From: Allodiplogaster sudhausi
Taxonomy: Eukaryota > Nematoda > Chromadorea > Rhabditida > Diplogasteridae
Assembly (NCBI GenBank): GCA_945643635.1
Contig: CALZFC010000006.1
Location: 5,966,501-6,030,500 of the forward strand
DNA length: 64,000 nt
Reading direction: 5' to 3'
This document shows positions 12,301-21,704 of the stretch, in pieces. A program made the translations under genes and the position numbers. The notes under the pieces are model-generated. The model saw only the letters and a list, made by a program, of their open reading frames with translations, ran no database searches and was not told where the DNA came from. Each line of letters opens with the position of its first letter. Position 1 is the stretch's first letter.

Positions 12301-12978
12301 CCGTCTGTGAATAGTTATCGTTATCTGATAGTCTGTGAATAGTTTAAAGAATAACGTTTTTTACAACAAAGAATGTCGTTCGATTAGCACTGGAGCTACT
12401 TTGGATTTAAATAGGATAATTTCGTCACTATTTTGACATGTTGCTCATCTGCTATGCTTGTAAATGGTTCGTTGAATGGTCAAAAATCGTATTTATTACC
12501 AACAGATAAAGCATGACATTTGCCTAATCAGGCAAAAGTTGGACCTAATTTTGAGGCTTTCGAGCCGAATTACATTTTTGTTCGACCTAACTTAGACAGT
12601 GTAGGTTCAAACAAAAGGTGCGCTTAGGCTTGAAACCAGTATAATTATGCTCACTCGGGAAAACCAGAGATATATCTCTTTTGATATAATGAATTTAATA
12701 TATTTTTGTCAAAGAGAATTAAATATTGTTTGAGCAAGCGAATTTAATATATTGTTTGAGGGGATTTAGTTGTTTTTTTTGCAAATTTTTTTTTTGGGAA
12801 ATTAATTTAAGATATTGTTTGAGAAAACGAATTTAATATATTGTTTCAGGAAATGACATCACTTCGCGGGCAACTTGAGCGAGAGCAAAGAGCACGGAGG
12901 CGCATGGAAGACACCATAAAGCACTCTTCCCTTCATCTCTCAACATCGACACCCAAGCCAACAGTGGAGATCAGCTGA
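1291..12978 (+). CDS. pix-1: PIX-type Rho/Rac guanine nucleotide exchange factor (ARHGEF6/7, nematode pix-1 type)
   Basis: Seventeen exons join with matching phases into 654 codons: 1291-1425, 2026-2152, 2533-2668, 2875-2949, 3181-3267, 3924-4046, 4265-4394, 4716-4775, 5172-5350, 5793-5962, 6441-6526, 6832-6905, 7278-7495, 7770-7831, 8221-8339, 8937-8991, 12850-12978. Domains in order: SH3 (about 30-87, with [18 protein letters not shown]), DH/RhoGEF (about 118-290, with [19 protein letters not shown]), PH (about 310-436), a GIT-binding-like segment ([13 protein letters not shown]), then [13 protein letters not shown] leading to a basic C-terminal coiled coil. Family knowledge: PIX proteins activate Rac/Cdc42 and scaffold PAK (through SH3) and GIT at adhesions; vertebrate beta-PIX is of similar length. 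No CH domain is seen. The start could be 1291, 1342 or 1345. The exon 5 donor (3267/3268) is the weakest junction. The protein ends in VEIS rather than a clear vertebrate-like PDZ ligand. Confidence 0.93.
1895..2015 (+). repeat. Diverged tandem repeat at the end of PIX intron 1
   Basis: Three diverged copies of a roughly 45-50-bp unit (core AACTCGATxGAAA..CTTAATG, with TTGTAAGG between copies) run up to the exon 2 acceptor. Seen by eye; no coding content. Confidence 0.6.
2350..2531 (+). repeat. (CT)n microsatellite in PIX intron 2
   Basis: The tract is nearly pure CT and CTTT, and runs directly into the CTTCAG acceptor of exon 3. It therefore doubles as an extreme polypyrimidine tract for that splice site. 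Open frames across it are repeat artefacts. Confidence 0.9.
3316..3385. repeat. (TA)n microsatellite in PIX intron 5
   Basis: An alternating TA run interrupted by ATGATATATATGTA-like variants. Simple repeat, no gene content. Confidence 0.9.
4812..5020 (+). repeat. Dispersed repeat, copy 1 (PIX intron 8)
   Basis: This stretch closely matches 8530-8740 in the same orientation. The best conserved part runs from ACTGATCTCTTCG through GAGGATTTAGCGATCTGTGG to GCTGAATATTGTCTACAAG. Only a few scattered differences separate the copies. No splice-site-bounded exon is formed, so it is read as an interspersed element of unknown class (SINE-like or MITE-like) rather than coding sequence. Confidence 0.8.
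7478..7695 (+). repeat. Duplicated exon 13 / intron boundary of PIX
   Basis: The exon 13 end with its donor (GAGAAGGGACAGTCAGTTTT, 7485 on) recurs with changes near 7557 (AGAAGGGACGGTTAGTTTT) and 7643 (GAGAAGGGACAATTAGTTTT). Copies are spaced 70-90 bp and are followed each time by a TTTAAAG/AATATT segment. The copies carry decayed donor-like sequence. Confidence 0.75.
8530..8740 (+). repeat. Dispersed repeat, copy 2 (PIX intron 15)
   Basis: Direct-orientation partner of 4812-5020. It sits about 200 bp upstream of exon 16. Just before it is a T/C-rich stretch (GACCCCCCTTTTTTACCCTGC) that resembles material near 29.6 kb. Confidence 0.8.
9195..9290 (+). repeat. AT-rich minisatellite, left half (PIX intron 16)
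   Basis: Units of the form AATTTAATATTGTTTGAGGG repeat here and again at 12690-12849. The TIR element at 9287-12675 interrupts them. The right half ends at the PIX exon 17 acceptor, whose TATTGTTTCAG looks like a one-base variant of the repeat unit TATTGTTTGAG. Confidence 0.8.
9287..12675 (+). mobile_element. 3.4-kb TIR DNA transposon, superfamily not recognised
   Basis: Thirty-bp perfect terminal inverted repeats lie at 9291-9320 and 12642-12671 (outer bases ATCTCTGGTTTTCCCGAGTG), with a few more matching bases outside. A second, imperfect subterminal pair (AGCCTAATTAGGC types) lies at about 9341-9385 and 12510-12600. The insert splits a minisatellite in the last PIX intron and has the same orientation as PIX. 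I could not define a target-site duplication with confidence. It carries one spliced gene (next entry). No DDE, hAT, Harbinger, piggyBac or Helitron signature is visible, so the class is left open. Confidence 0.85.
9558..12138 (+). CDS. Transposon-borne multi-exon gene, unknown function
   Basis: Phases match across two blocks. The N-terminal block is 9558-9771, 9899-9985, 10128-10254 and 10305-10556, starting [20 protein letters not shown] and passing through a strongly acidic segment ([20 protein letters not shown]). The C-terminal block runs from about 11415 to the TGA at 12138, with exons starting at 11550, 11700, 11881 and 12066, reading [19 protein letters not shown], then [20 protein letters not shown], then ending [10 protein letters not shown]. 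The middle (10560-11410) is open in pieces ([20 protein letters not shown]) but I could not settle the joins. Preserved phases suggest a working gene. It is likely the mobility protein of the surrounding TIR element, by position only. Confidence 0.55.
12690..12849 (+). repeat. AT-rich minisatellite, right half, containing the PIX exon 17 acceptor
   Basis: Repeated AATTTAATATATTGTTTGAG-like units continue the array at 9195-9290. The last unit supplies the acceptor used by PIX exon 17. Confidence 0.8.
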
Positions 12979-13231
12979 AGCAAAGTCCGAGTAGTATAGG
13001 TTGCTTGTAACAACCCTACTTACAATAGCGTACGGAATGTGAGTGCCTTTTTTGTTCATTGAAGATGCCAACAAATTTAAGAAAGAATTTTTTTTTGCCA
13101 TATTTTTTTTGAAGGTTTTATCACATGTTTTATGTACATTGTTTGTCGAATAATGTATCCAAAAACATTTGAGACATCCTCTCGAAAAGACTCGATCATT
13201 GCTGTATGCCTATGAGGCGCTTCGCTGATTG

Positions 13232-13548
13232 TGAGGATTTTTTTTCGAATTCGTTTATATAAAAATTGGTTTACCTGTGCAACTCGACGTCTTCTACAAA
13301 ATAGAGTGCATTTAATTGCCTTTTAAATTTCGTCCGAGAAACAATACAGTACTCTTGAAAATACGATGAACCATTATTCGGCTAAATAGTCGAAAAAAAA
13401 TACCGTTCGATAGCTCGTTGAACGTTCTTTACTTTACATCTATCTCAAAATTACAGTTTGCTCCCTAAATCCGACCTGAACAGTTTTGAGACCACTTTTG
13501 GCAATCTTTTGTTTACTGTTGAAAAGTGTACCTTGCAATTTATTATTA
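13232..13548 (+). repeat. Left arm of a 10-kb inverted-repeat pair
   Basis: The reverse complement of this block aligns, with many substitutions and small gaps, to 23150-23479. Shared anchors are AAAGTAAAGAACGTTCAACG, ATTTTGTAGAxGACGTCGA and AAATGGTCTCAA-like words. Similarity stops at about the same point on the outer side of both arms. Confidence 0.75.
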
Positions 13549-14424
13549 TGTTGTAGCACGTGAAATTTGCCGGAAGAATTGCACGAAGCGCCCATCCTAT
13601 CGGCGAACGAAGGGCGTACTCTTCATTTCTACCAACGACTCTACTACATCACTAAATTCCTTGAGTTGATTAGTTTTAGCGCCTTCGAGGCATTTGCATA
13701 CTGCATGAGAGCGCGTAGAGTATCTCTTTCGGAGAATCATGTGTTCTTGCCAAACGTTAGATGCCTTTCGAGGTTGAATGAACGGAGAAACTTTGCACTG
13801 CAAGTGTCGTAAAGGCACCTATACCCATCGCCCTGATGCTGACACGTGCTGCCGATTCGGAGGGACGACGAAATTGCATCATCATTTTACGGCACAGTCG
13901 GCGACATCGGGAACCATGCGCTTCTTCTTCTCGAATCAGTGTAGATATATTTAGAAAGGGACTCTCCCGAGAATATGTGGCTGAATAAAGTGGACCTTCC
14001 GAGAAATAAAAAAAAAATCCCGTTACTTCAGGGTACTCACACTCTTCTTTTGCCACTCGAGAGATGGACCACTACGCCCTCTACTTTTTTTATTTTGTAA
14101 ATGGGTGCGTGACACTGTGATGAATTATTTATTTGTTGTGGAATCCATTAGGAAAGGAAATCACAAAAGAACATGGAATACGGAATGACAATGAAGTGAA
14201 TTACAGATGGAAGAGCACGAAACGGGGGTCACATGTACATTTCACTCGAGAAGTCCGTAATCAGAGAAGAGGACGAATTTCGATAACCTCTAGGTTGCAA
14301 ACGAAAAAAGCGAAAAAGACATGCATAATACATATAAGTTCCCTATAATTTCTTTTTCAGGTGTTCAAACGGATCTAATATCCTCTCGACAAAGTCTCTC
14401 TATCCCACGCACACCACGGTTCTA

Positions 14425-15165
14425 CATGGATGTCCCGGGGAGATGTATCAGATGATAATTCAGGGAGAAGATATCAAAATCGAGTATCGCCCAGGAAGAT
14501 TGAATTCTGTTCCGGACGCCCTCTAGATACCTAGAAGACGAGATAGCGGAACGGAACGTACACCAAAGGGAAAAGAGACTACAATCCCAGACGACAGAGA
14601 AGAAACAAACACAGCCAACACTGTGAACTTCGTCGCTGTCTCGCAGATCGCAGAGGAACAGCAAACATCCGATTGGATCAAACTACTCTTCGAGAAGACT
14701 AAAGCCTCCCCTAATGAGAAGTACACGATCGAGAAGGAAATCCTATAAGAACACGACCCAGATTCTGCGACACCCGTCATACTACTCCCCAAGGAAGACA
14801 ACATCATCAACGAGGTAATCGCCCACTTCCACGACTCGAGATGCGCACATGCCGGTACCAAGAGAACAACGGCAACGCTAAGGAAACGCTTCAAGTGGAG
14901 AGGAATGGCAGCGGCATCGCAAGCTACATCCGCGCATGCCACATCTGCCAAAGACTCGAAGCACAGCCACGCAAATACACTGTCGAGCCTCTCGGCGCCT
15001 TCGAGGTGCCAAAGGAGCCCATGGAAAGGACCAACCTCGACATCGCCGCTCCTCTCCCGGAGAGCGACAGAGGATATAAATACATCGCAGTCTTCGTGGA
15101 CATCTTCTCAAAGTGGACGATCGCAGAACCCATCCCTGATCAGACGTCCAGATCAATTCTGGAAC
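14425..15165 (+). pseudogene. Ty3-type retrotransposon pol fragment (RNase H end plus integrase zinc domain)
   Basis: The piece reads IKIEYRPGRLNSVPDAL, a typical end of the RNase H domain. It is followed by an integrase-like zinc region: the histidines of HFHDSRCAHAG pair with cysteines of ACHICQR. Then come TNLDIAAPLPES and YKYIAVFVDIFSKWTIAEP, the start of the integrase core with its first Asp. In-frame stops occur at about 14524 and 14746, and the frame shifts near 14900. Reverse transcriptase and the rest of the core are absent. Dead remnant. Confidence 0.8.
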
Positions 15166-15211
15166 TCGGTAGGTTTCATTAAGCGGCTGCTGAATGCAAA
15201 TGAGATGAGAG

Positions 15212-16003
15212 ATGCAATCAGAGTTTGGAAAGTGCCGTCACCGATTCCTTCCGGGAAGTCTTTGTCAAAGTGCGGAGTTCAAGTTAACATTGCCAACTTT
15301 TGACGCACCGAACAAATGCGATATCGGCGACGATTTCCCGTATTTCACCGTTAGTGCCATAAGCATAGCTATACCTCCAGACGGAAGATTAATGGGGTCT
15401 GCCCAGTCTTCGCCAACTGCCAACAACAATCCTGAAGTTTGCATTGATTCCTTGGAGGAGATGTTGGAGGAGAGTGCGGACGCATTAGCGACGACATCAG
15501 CGACGACATCAACGACAACTATAACTGCAGTTAACTCCAGAGCCGTTGTTCTTCCGCAAGATGCAGGCGACATAATCGATGGCATGGGCTTAACTTTAGC
15601 CTTCGCAGATAATGGCCATCCTAACATGGGAAACATTCCACCTACTTGTGGTCGAGAGAAATCAGCACATCCGGAGAAAGGCAACGAAGACTAGTGCGAC
15701 AGAGTGAGCGAACGCCTCGCCGAGAAGGTGCAGTCGAAATTTTCCGAAGTCGCCTCGACTGTAGATAAGATGGATAAGAATGTGAAGGTTAAGTTCAGAA
15801 AGCTCGCGCAGCACGTAACGCATCATTCTGACAACCTTGGAAAGCTATTCCTGGAAACGTCTATTAACAAGCATTCCAGGGAGACGATGCTAAAGGCACT
15901 TGCAGCGGATCTCGTAAGGGAGAAACAAGAGGCGTTTCATTCTTCCAATACTTTGCGCTATTTGCCGAGCCACTACGTATCCGAACGGACGACTGCGAAG
16001 TAA
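15212..16003 (+). pseudogene. ORF upstream of the hAT-like transposase, one in-frame stop
   Basis: A single frame stays open for about 260 codons except for a TAG at 15692. It holds an acidic and Thr/Ala-rich stretch (SLEEMLEESADALATTSATT), then a helical region (SERLAEKVQSKFSEVASTVD). It lies just before the hAT-like ORF but in a different frame. It may be the decayed N-terminal part of the same transposase, or a separate accessory protein. No zinc-finger motif is certain, although CSVCKANG follows at about 16040 in a third frame. Confidence 0.5.
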
Positions 16004-16062
16004 GCCGCGATGGTTGAACACTACTCTGCAAGGGACATATTTCTGCTCGGTTTGCAAAGCAA

Positions 16063-17700
16063 ATGGTCTCAAGATACCAATCGCCAAGGGTTCGCAAATT
16101 CCGCATGAGTTTGAAGCGATCAGGAAGGCAGTGGCGGCGCACGACAGATCGAACAGGTCATCACACTCTGCTCATCATGATTCGGTTTCCATTCCATGGT
16201 GCTCCAACGACATTCTTTCTGAATGCTACAGAGCTGACTGGCCCTGAAACTGGAGAAGCAGTCTTTGACATAATTCTTGACTACTTCACGCGGAATGACC
16301 TTCTCCCTGCTCTTCGAGACCGACTTGTATCACTCGGTACCGACGGAGCTGCCACGATGTCCGGCAAAGACAATGGTTTTCGCGGAAGGCTGAACAAATA
16401 CCTAGCCCAGGAGCGAGGGCCGTCTGCGCCTGCCGGTGATCAATTCCTGTTCATCCACTGCTTCAGCCACCGGCTGGAGTTGGCAGTGGCGGACGCCCTA
16501 GGGACGAAGGGCAAGAAGAAGTCAAGCCCAGCGGCCTCGCATCTGCACAAACTTCGAGACTACGGTACGAAGTTTTTGAACAGCGTCTGTAACTTCTTCG
16601 GGAACGTTGCCGCATCGCGTCTCAAAGCGCTCCACACCGCCCATGACGTCCTCCACGAAGGAGAACAGTTCTATTCGTATAAACGGATAATTGACGTCCG
16701 CTGGGCTTCGAGTGAAGCGACGGCTATCAGAACATTCATACAGATGTACGACACCACGCTGGAAACGCTGAACTCCTTCATCCTTGAAGAAGATCTCTCA
16801 TCTGGGAAAACGAAACGGAGCCTGATGACTGATTCTGCGTTAAGGAAAGCCAAAGGCATTCTGTATACACTGTTCTATTTCAGATTCTTCTTCTATCTGG
16901 TCTATGAAATGAAGTTCCTTGACACCATCGGGAGATACAGCAGGCTCACACAGGAAAGGAACGCCAACATCTTTCAGCAGAGAAGTTTGTCAAAAGAGCT
17001 TCCAATCGAACTGGACAGCGTTACTTCGGCGCCGTGGGAACGACCATTCACCAAGAAAGTTCTCTCGAGGTTTGCATGCCGCGAGAAGACGTCATTGCAG
17101 TGGAAATCTGGAAAATCTTCTGTCTGTCGAACAATATTCTTTAGTGGCTACACCGATGCCAACAGATACGACATCAGACTAGTGAAGACGGTAAACGGTA
17201 AAGTCGAGCCACGGACTCTGTTCCGAGACATCTACGATCCCACCAGCGCGCAATACCTCGCCGGTTTGCAAGCCTGGCTGCAGGAACAGAGCACACGGAC
17301 AACTCGAACACGCGCAACGACCATCGAAGAGATCGAGGAGCAGGAAAGGGAAAGCTTCGACGAGATTCAATACCAACTCTTTAACCTCTACGACACGCTA
17401 AAGTTTCCCTTTATGGAGAAAACTTTCCGTTTGGCTACCGTTGAAGCCTTGAAGGGAGCGTTCGCGTCACGGTTCTCTGACAATGAGAAGGGCACGCTCG
17501 CGAGTCCGCGGAGTATTTCGCCAACCAAGCACTCTTGGATGTGCTCTCCATCACCGATCCCTTCGCAATATCTAACAGAACGATGTTCTCGAAGCAATAT
17601 CCTTTCACTTAAGCAAGAGTGGAAGCCACCAGCTTCGGATGCAGGACTCGCAAGAGACGTTCAGACTGCAGAAATCCTTTCGGTCACCAAGGTTATATAA
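16063..17700 (+). CDS. hAT-superfamily transposase-like protein (ZNF862/ZMYM-like), probably 5'-frameshifted
   Basis: A 545-codon uninterrupted frame. The convincing part starts near residue 40 (RFPFHGAPTTFFLNATELTG). The segment SLGTDGAATMSGKDNGFRG resembles the SDGA..M.GK.NG motif around the second catalytic Asp of hAT enzymes, followed by CFSHRLELAVADAL (the typical hAT CxxHxLxL) and RWASSEATAIRTF. A late segment (EEIEEQERESFDEIQYQLF) is charged and helical. The initial 35-40 residues are in a different frame from the likely ancestral N-terminus, so the first Met is not trustworthy. Catalytic competence is unknown. A length of about 500 aa is normal for the core without its N-terminal zinc finger. 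Confidence 0.75.
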   Translation: MVSRYQSPRVRKFRMSLKRSGRQWRRTTDRTGHHTLLIMIRFPFHGAPTTFFLNATELTGPETGEAVFDIILDYFTRNDLLPALRDRLVSLGTDGAATMSGKDNGFRGRLNKYLAQERGPSAPAGDQFLFIHCFSHRLELAVADALGTKGKKKSSPAASHLHKLRDYGTKFLNSVCNFFGNVAASRLKALHTAHDVLHEGEQFYSYKRIIDVRWASSEATAIRTFIQMYDTTLETLNSFILEEDLSSGKTKRSLMTDSALRKAKGILYTLFYFRFFFYLVYEMKFLDTIGRYSRLTQERNANIFQQRSLSKELPIELDSVTSAPWERPFTKKVLSRFACREKTSLQWKSGKSSVCRTIFFSGYTDANRYDIRLVKTVNGKVEPRTLFRDIYDPTSAQYLAGLQAWLQEQSTRTTRTRATTIEEIEEQERESFDEIQYQLFNLYDTLKFPFMEKTFRLATVEALKGAFASRFSDNEKGTLASPRSISPTKHSWMCSPSPIPSQYLTERCSRSNILSLKQEWKPPASDAGLARDVQTAEILSVTKVI

Positions 17701-18034
17701 ACTGATTTTTGTAATAAATTTGTTTTATTACTCGAGTAAGTCTTCTTTACAAAGCTTTATTAAAGAGCACAGAGTCATTAGGAAGTCGTGCGTGCCCTTA
17801 TCATTCAGTCTACGATGTGGGGCGACTTTCTAAACAGGGTCCCCGCTTATCAAAATCGTTCAAGTGTAATTTATTTGAGTTCTGCATTGTGGAAAACTAA
17901 TAGAGACGTAAAATAGGAGTGTAAATACTTTGAGTGTGATGAAAAATAAATTGTTCTTCATGCATAGAGAGGCGTGCTGACTTGTACTAGGCGTTCATTC
18001 TCTGTCTGCAGCTCTTGATACATATATATATTCT

Positions 18035-18830
18035 GTGGTGAGTGTGGCGTTTCCACTGTCAATGCAGCTCATACTCATGCTCGCAATCGTGTTGCTCTCA
18101 GCTTTGGCTGTTCCTTCGGCTACAGCCCCCATTTCAACAACTCTTCTCCCTGACCCTGTCCATTCAACGACTTCTCTTCCCCCTGTCCCTGTCCCTGCCT
18201 CTGTCAATGCCGAATCCTCCTTCACCTGCGACACCTCCTCTCTCTCCTCTCTCTCCTCTCTCTCCGAGATAAGTCAAGTGCATCTTGGAACATTGGACGT
18301 CGACAACCAGCCGTTCATTGAATTGAAATGGAAATTCTGTCAGGTGAACGACATCGTTTTCCTGGAAGGGTATCATCTCGTCCTTCTCGACGTCAAGGCC
18401 CACAGCACTCCGGAAAACGCCGTTATGAGGCTTGCCTATTTTAATCTCGGTAGGAGCAGTATGAAGTTGCTGATAAACAACGTGAGAACGAACAGGGACA
18501 AGAGAATCAACAATGAAAAGCGACGAAAACTCACGTACCGAGAGATTACTCCATACTTTCTGATCGGCAAGAACAGGTCAATAAGCTCGATAAGAAATAT
18601 CGAGAAATCGAGGAGCTCGAGGAGATCCTCGACGAGGTTCGAATCGCGTCGGACGAAGGAGATGAGCGAGAGAAGGCGCTGAAAGAACGCGTCAAGCTGC
18701 TCGAGACGATCATAGACGATCTTTTGTCTGAGCTGGCTGTAGAAAGAGCCGACAGAAGAACCGCGGAAGCGGAGATCGCTCAGTCAGAGCGTGAATTTTC
18801 CGTGATGTGTAACACCAAGCGGACTTGACT
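18035..18830 (+). pseudogene. Unrecognised protein remnant with a signal-like N-terminus and coiled-coil tail
   Basis: The frame starting at 18035 (with a Met at 18062) reads a hydrophobic stretch (MQLILMLAIVLLSALAVPSA), a Pro/Ser/Thr linker, then LGTLDVDNQPFIELKWKFCQ. Near 18580 the sense continues in another frame as a coiled coil (REIEELEEILDEVRIASDEG ... EREFSVMCNTKRT, stop about 18828). A one-base shift separates the two. I recognise no family. The hydrophobic start may be real or accidental. Confidence 0.4.
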
Positions 18831-19289
18831 TGTAAAAATAAACTTGTAAAAATAAATTTTCTCTCTCTTTCTCGGTCTTTACTCTACATAAGGTTATAGA
18901 AAATAAGCCCACATGAAAAGACAACGGAGATGAAGGAAGCCATGGAACACGAGCAGAGAATAAGTGCTGTTTATTTTATTCTTTTGAAACATCCAAGTAC
19001 ACGCCTCGGACTGCTGGTTGAAAGGAAAGGGATAGCAGCACAAGCAATCCTCCGCTGTTTCTCTTTGCTTTGCTTTATCTGTTTCTGATTTTCAGCATGC
19101 TCGGAACCTTCTTTCTCCTTCTCTTTGCTTCTCCACCCATCAATGGGTGCAGACTGGTCATAAACGAGATCAGCCACATCTCCCCCAACGCCTCCTTCAT
19201 CGTCCATGCAAAAGAAATGCGCTATCATCAAACTCGCTTTCCAGTGTGCCGACGACAAGAAATACGTATTTGGAAATCGTTTTTTTGGT

Positions 19290-19605
19290 GGTAATGAAGG
19301 TGCGATACACGGACAAATCGGAATCACCCCTGAATTTGATGCTGATTTCTTTCTCCAAGCTGAAAGTTAATGAATTTTCCGTGGATGAGAATGGCGAGAA
19401 GAAAATTGAACTACCAGTCAAGTCAATTCAGAAGGGCACACGAGAACGATCGAAGAAATTCTTTGTCATCGGGAGAGATCTGGAGAATGTGGAGCAAGAT
19501 ATTAAATTCAATCTACTCCTTACCAACCAGAACCGTACCGGATCAATCAACACAATTCTCCGACAGGATATCACTCAACCATTTACTGCTGAATTCCATC
19601 TCTGA
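19290..19605 (+). pseudogene. Unrecognised protein fragment
   Basis: The frame reads KVRYTDKSESPLNLMLISFS ... EKKIELPVKSIQKGTRERSK ... NLLLTNQNRTGSINTILRQD and stops at 19603-19605. Its beta-rich composition and the neighbouring fragments suggest pieces of one larger decayed gene. No family is recognised. Confidence 0.35.
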
Positions 19606-19759
19606 TTCCCACCAAATATCCTTATGTTTTTGCACTCGTCAAATATAAGAAAGGAAAAGTGCAGTTGCAGTTCATGCGTGACACATTCTCTAGTGTAACA
19701 TTCGACAGTCGTGGAGCAGTGTCAGGGAGCCGCACACCTTATCTCTAAGTTCAAAATGA

Positions 19760-21460
19760 TGATAATTGGAATACTTTCTTCAATTCAATCGAAGATGCGA
19801 TCGCTGTGGCTGTAGACAATGTGCATCTCTCTGGCGTTGATTTCTTGAAAAGGTGCATGACGCTGCAGCAGCCCGGACAGAAGCAACCACAACTTCCGGT
19901 GATAAAGTACCCCCGAAAACTGGATGGCTCAATTATGACGCGGATATTCATTATCGAGGTGCGGTTCTGTATGGAAGTTGTCTCAGCAGACCCCGGGCGA
20001 AGTGAACGCTTGTACGGTCGGGATTATTTTGTCAGCTTTTCATGTTTACAATATTATGGCCACAGTTACTGACCGGAGTTCGCACATCGAGGTCGGTGAC
20101 CCGTATGCAGACATTCACGATCTCTCATTTCAAGAAGCCTACAACCGACTAAATCCAAGTGACACTGCGGATGAGGTTGAGGTCGGAGACGAAGGCGGAG
20201 ACGAACGCGGAGGCGGACGAGGTTGGCACGCCGTGCAAGGTGTCACTGGATCGTCCTCTTACCGCTGGCAACTTCGCTCAGCATATTGGAACACACCTCA
20301 GCAGTGCAATCAAAGTATCCATGCCGCAATTTCTTGCTTCTTTTCATGGTGAGGCCAATCGTGTCATCCAGCAGACGCGAAAATTGCAGTCTACAGGGCT
20401 AACTAACAAACAAGCCATGGACCAACTGATCAACGCTCGAGTAGAAGAGCTGCAGAACAACGACAAAATGATGTGTCTACTTAACATTTGAGCTGCAACT
20501 CTTAAAGATCATCAGCAAGTACAGCAAACGTCTGCAATTATCTGTCGTCAACGTTCAACAACTGGACGAAATGACAAAAGATATGCCTGATGAACTGATG
20601 AAGCTCGTCGATAAAGCATGGGAATTGCCAATCGTGAAGAAATACCTTAATAAGCTCTATTGCTCCTACAACTCTTGGGAAAAAGGCCAGTGAATCATGA
20701 TGCAGTAAGAAGCTCTTTGAAGGATGGCAACCGGTAGATGCACTAAACGTGTACATGTAGCACAAAAGCGACAAACTGTATTTCAAACAAAGTGTTGCAT
20801 TAAAGACCTCTGCTGATGCTGCGGCCGAATATGTAAAGAAATCAAAGGAATATCTAGTAGAGCTGCGGAACAGAAGAAACCACGACACCGATGCTAACGA
20901 GGATTCACGAGAAACCACTATTCGAGACGTCTCCACTTTTCTAAAGTACAATGAAGCGAAGATTTCCTTTATAGACACGGACGTGCGAAAGAAATTGGTG
21001 GCATCACTTCTTTTACACGTGCGCACACGCTTCAACCACAACGGCAATCTAGTCGGTAATGTGACGCACTTCGCCCCAGGACAGTTCCTCTCGAAAGACA
21101 AACTCGATGATGCCCAGCACGTGGCCTCTAGACGAGGAAGATTTCTTAGCCTACCCAATGGCTTTCATTCTCGTCAAGAATACCCTCGAAGGCTAAAGTT
21201 GACAATGACGAAACGTCTGCAGACGTTTATGAGAGCAGACTTATCAACTCGAACACTTGATGCCAACAAGAAAGGAATCTTCAAAGACACACCACCGTCT
21301 TTTGCTAACTTGGAGTCATCGACGACGAAAGGCGGTGAAAAATATGTCTTCGAGAAGTTCTTCGAGTTTGTTGTCGACGTCCTCGTTCTGGTACGCCATC
21401 AAGAGAAGATTGATCGTGTCGACTTTATCATACGTTTTCTGACAGCCGACAACAGGAGAG
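19760..21460 (+). pseudogene. Decayed long ORF, unknown family
   Basis: Sense can be followed through several frames. 19780-20020 reads AVDNVHLSGVDFLKRCMTLQ. 20040-20350 reads HIEVGDPYADIHDLSFQEAY. 20159-20490 reads VSMPQFLASFHGEANRVIQQ. 20490-20694 reads LDEMTKDMPDELMKLVDKAW. After stops, the frame 20795-21460 reads TSADAAAEYVKKSKEYLVEL ... FEKFFEFVVDVLVLVRHQEK. Frameshifts and stops imply a pseudogene of perhaps 550 codons. The C-terminal part runs into the LTR at 21462, so the LTR element probably inserted into it. Confidence 0.45.
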
Positions 21461-21461
21461 T

Positions 21462-21704
21462 GTCACGGCCGGGGGGAAAGCCGAACGGCAAACCGGCTGG
21501 CGAGGGCGGACCCGCCCCCTCGGGGCGGTGCCGCCAACGCCAGCAAGCCGTTCAGTGTTGGCTAAGCCCAGGATGGCGGCTGCCTCGGCCCTGTCCTTCC
21601 CCTCTCCCCGTTCGTAAGTATGATAGATGTATCACTTATAGTAAAGCAAGATAAACTATACACCCAAGTCCCACTTCTCCCACATGCTACCGCCTCTCCG
21701 CGAC
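21462..21704 (+). repeat. Left LTR of a miniature LTR retrotransposon
   Basis: Starts TGTCACGGCC and ends CTCCGCGACA (TG...CA). It is about 90% identical by eye to 22886-23131. Confidence 0.7.

Noticed and set aside
15265..15684. 139-codon minus-strand frame opposite the hAT upstream ORF
   Set aside because: Shadow of the plus-strand frame, which has the acidic and helical composition expected of protein.
20538..21158. 206-codon minus-strand frame
   Set aside because: The plus strand gives a more protein-like reading (helical, charged) across the same bases; the minus frame is Ser/Phe-rich shadow sequence.
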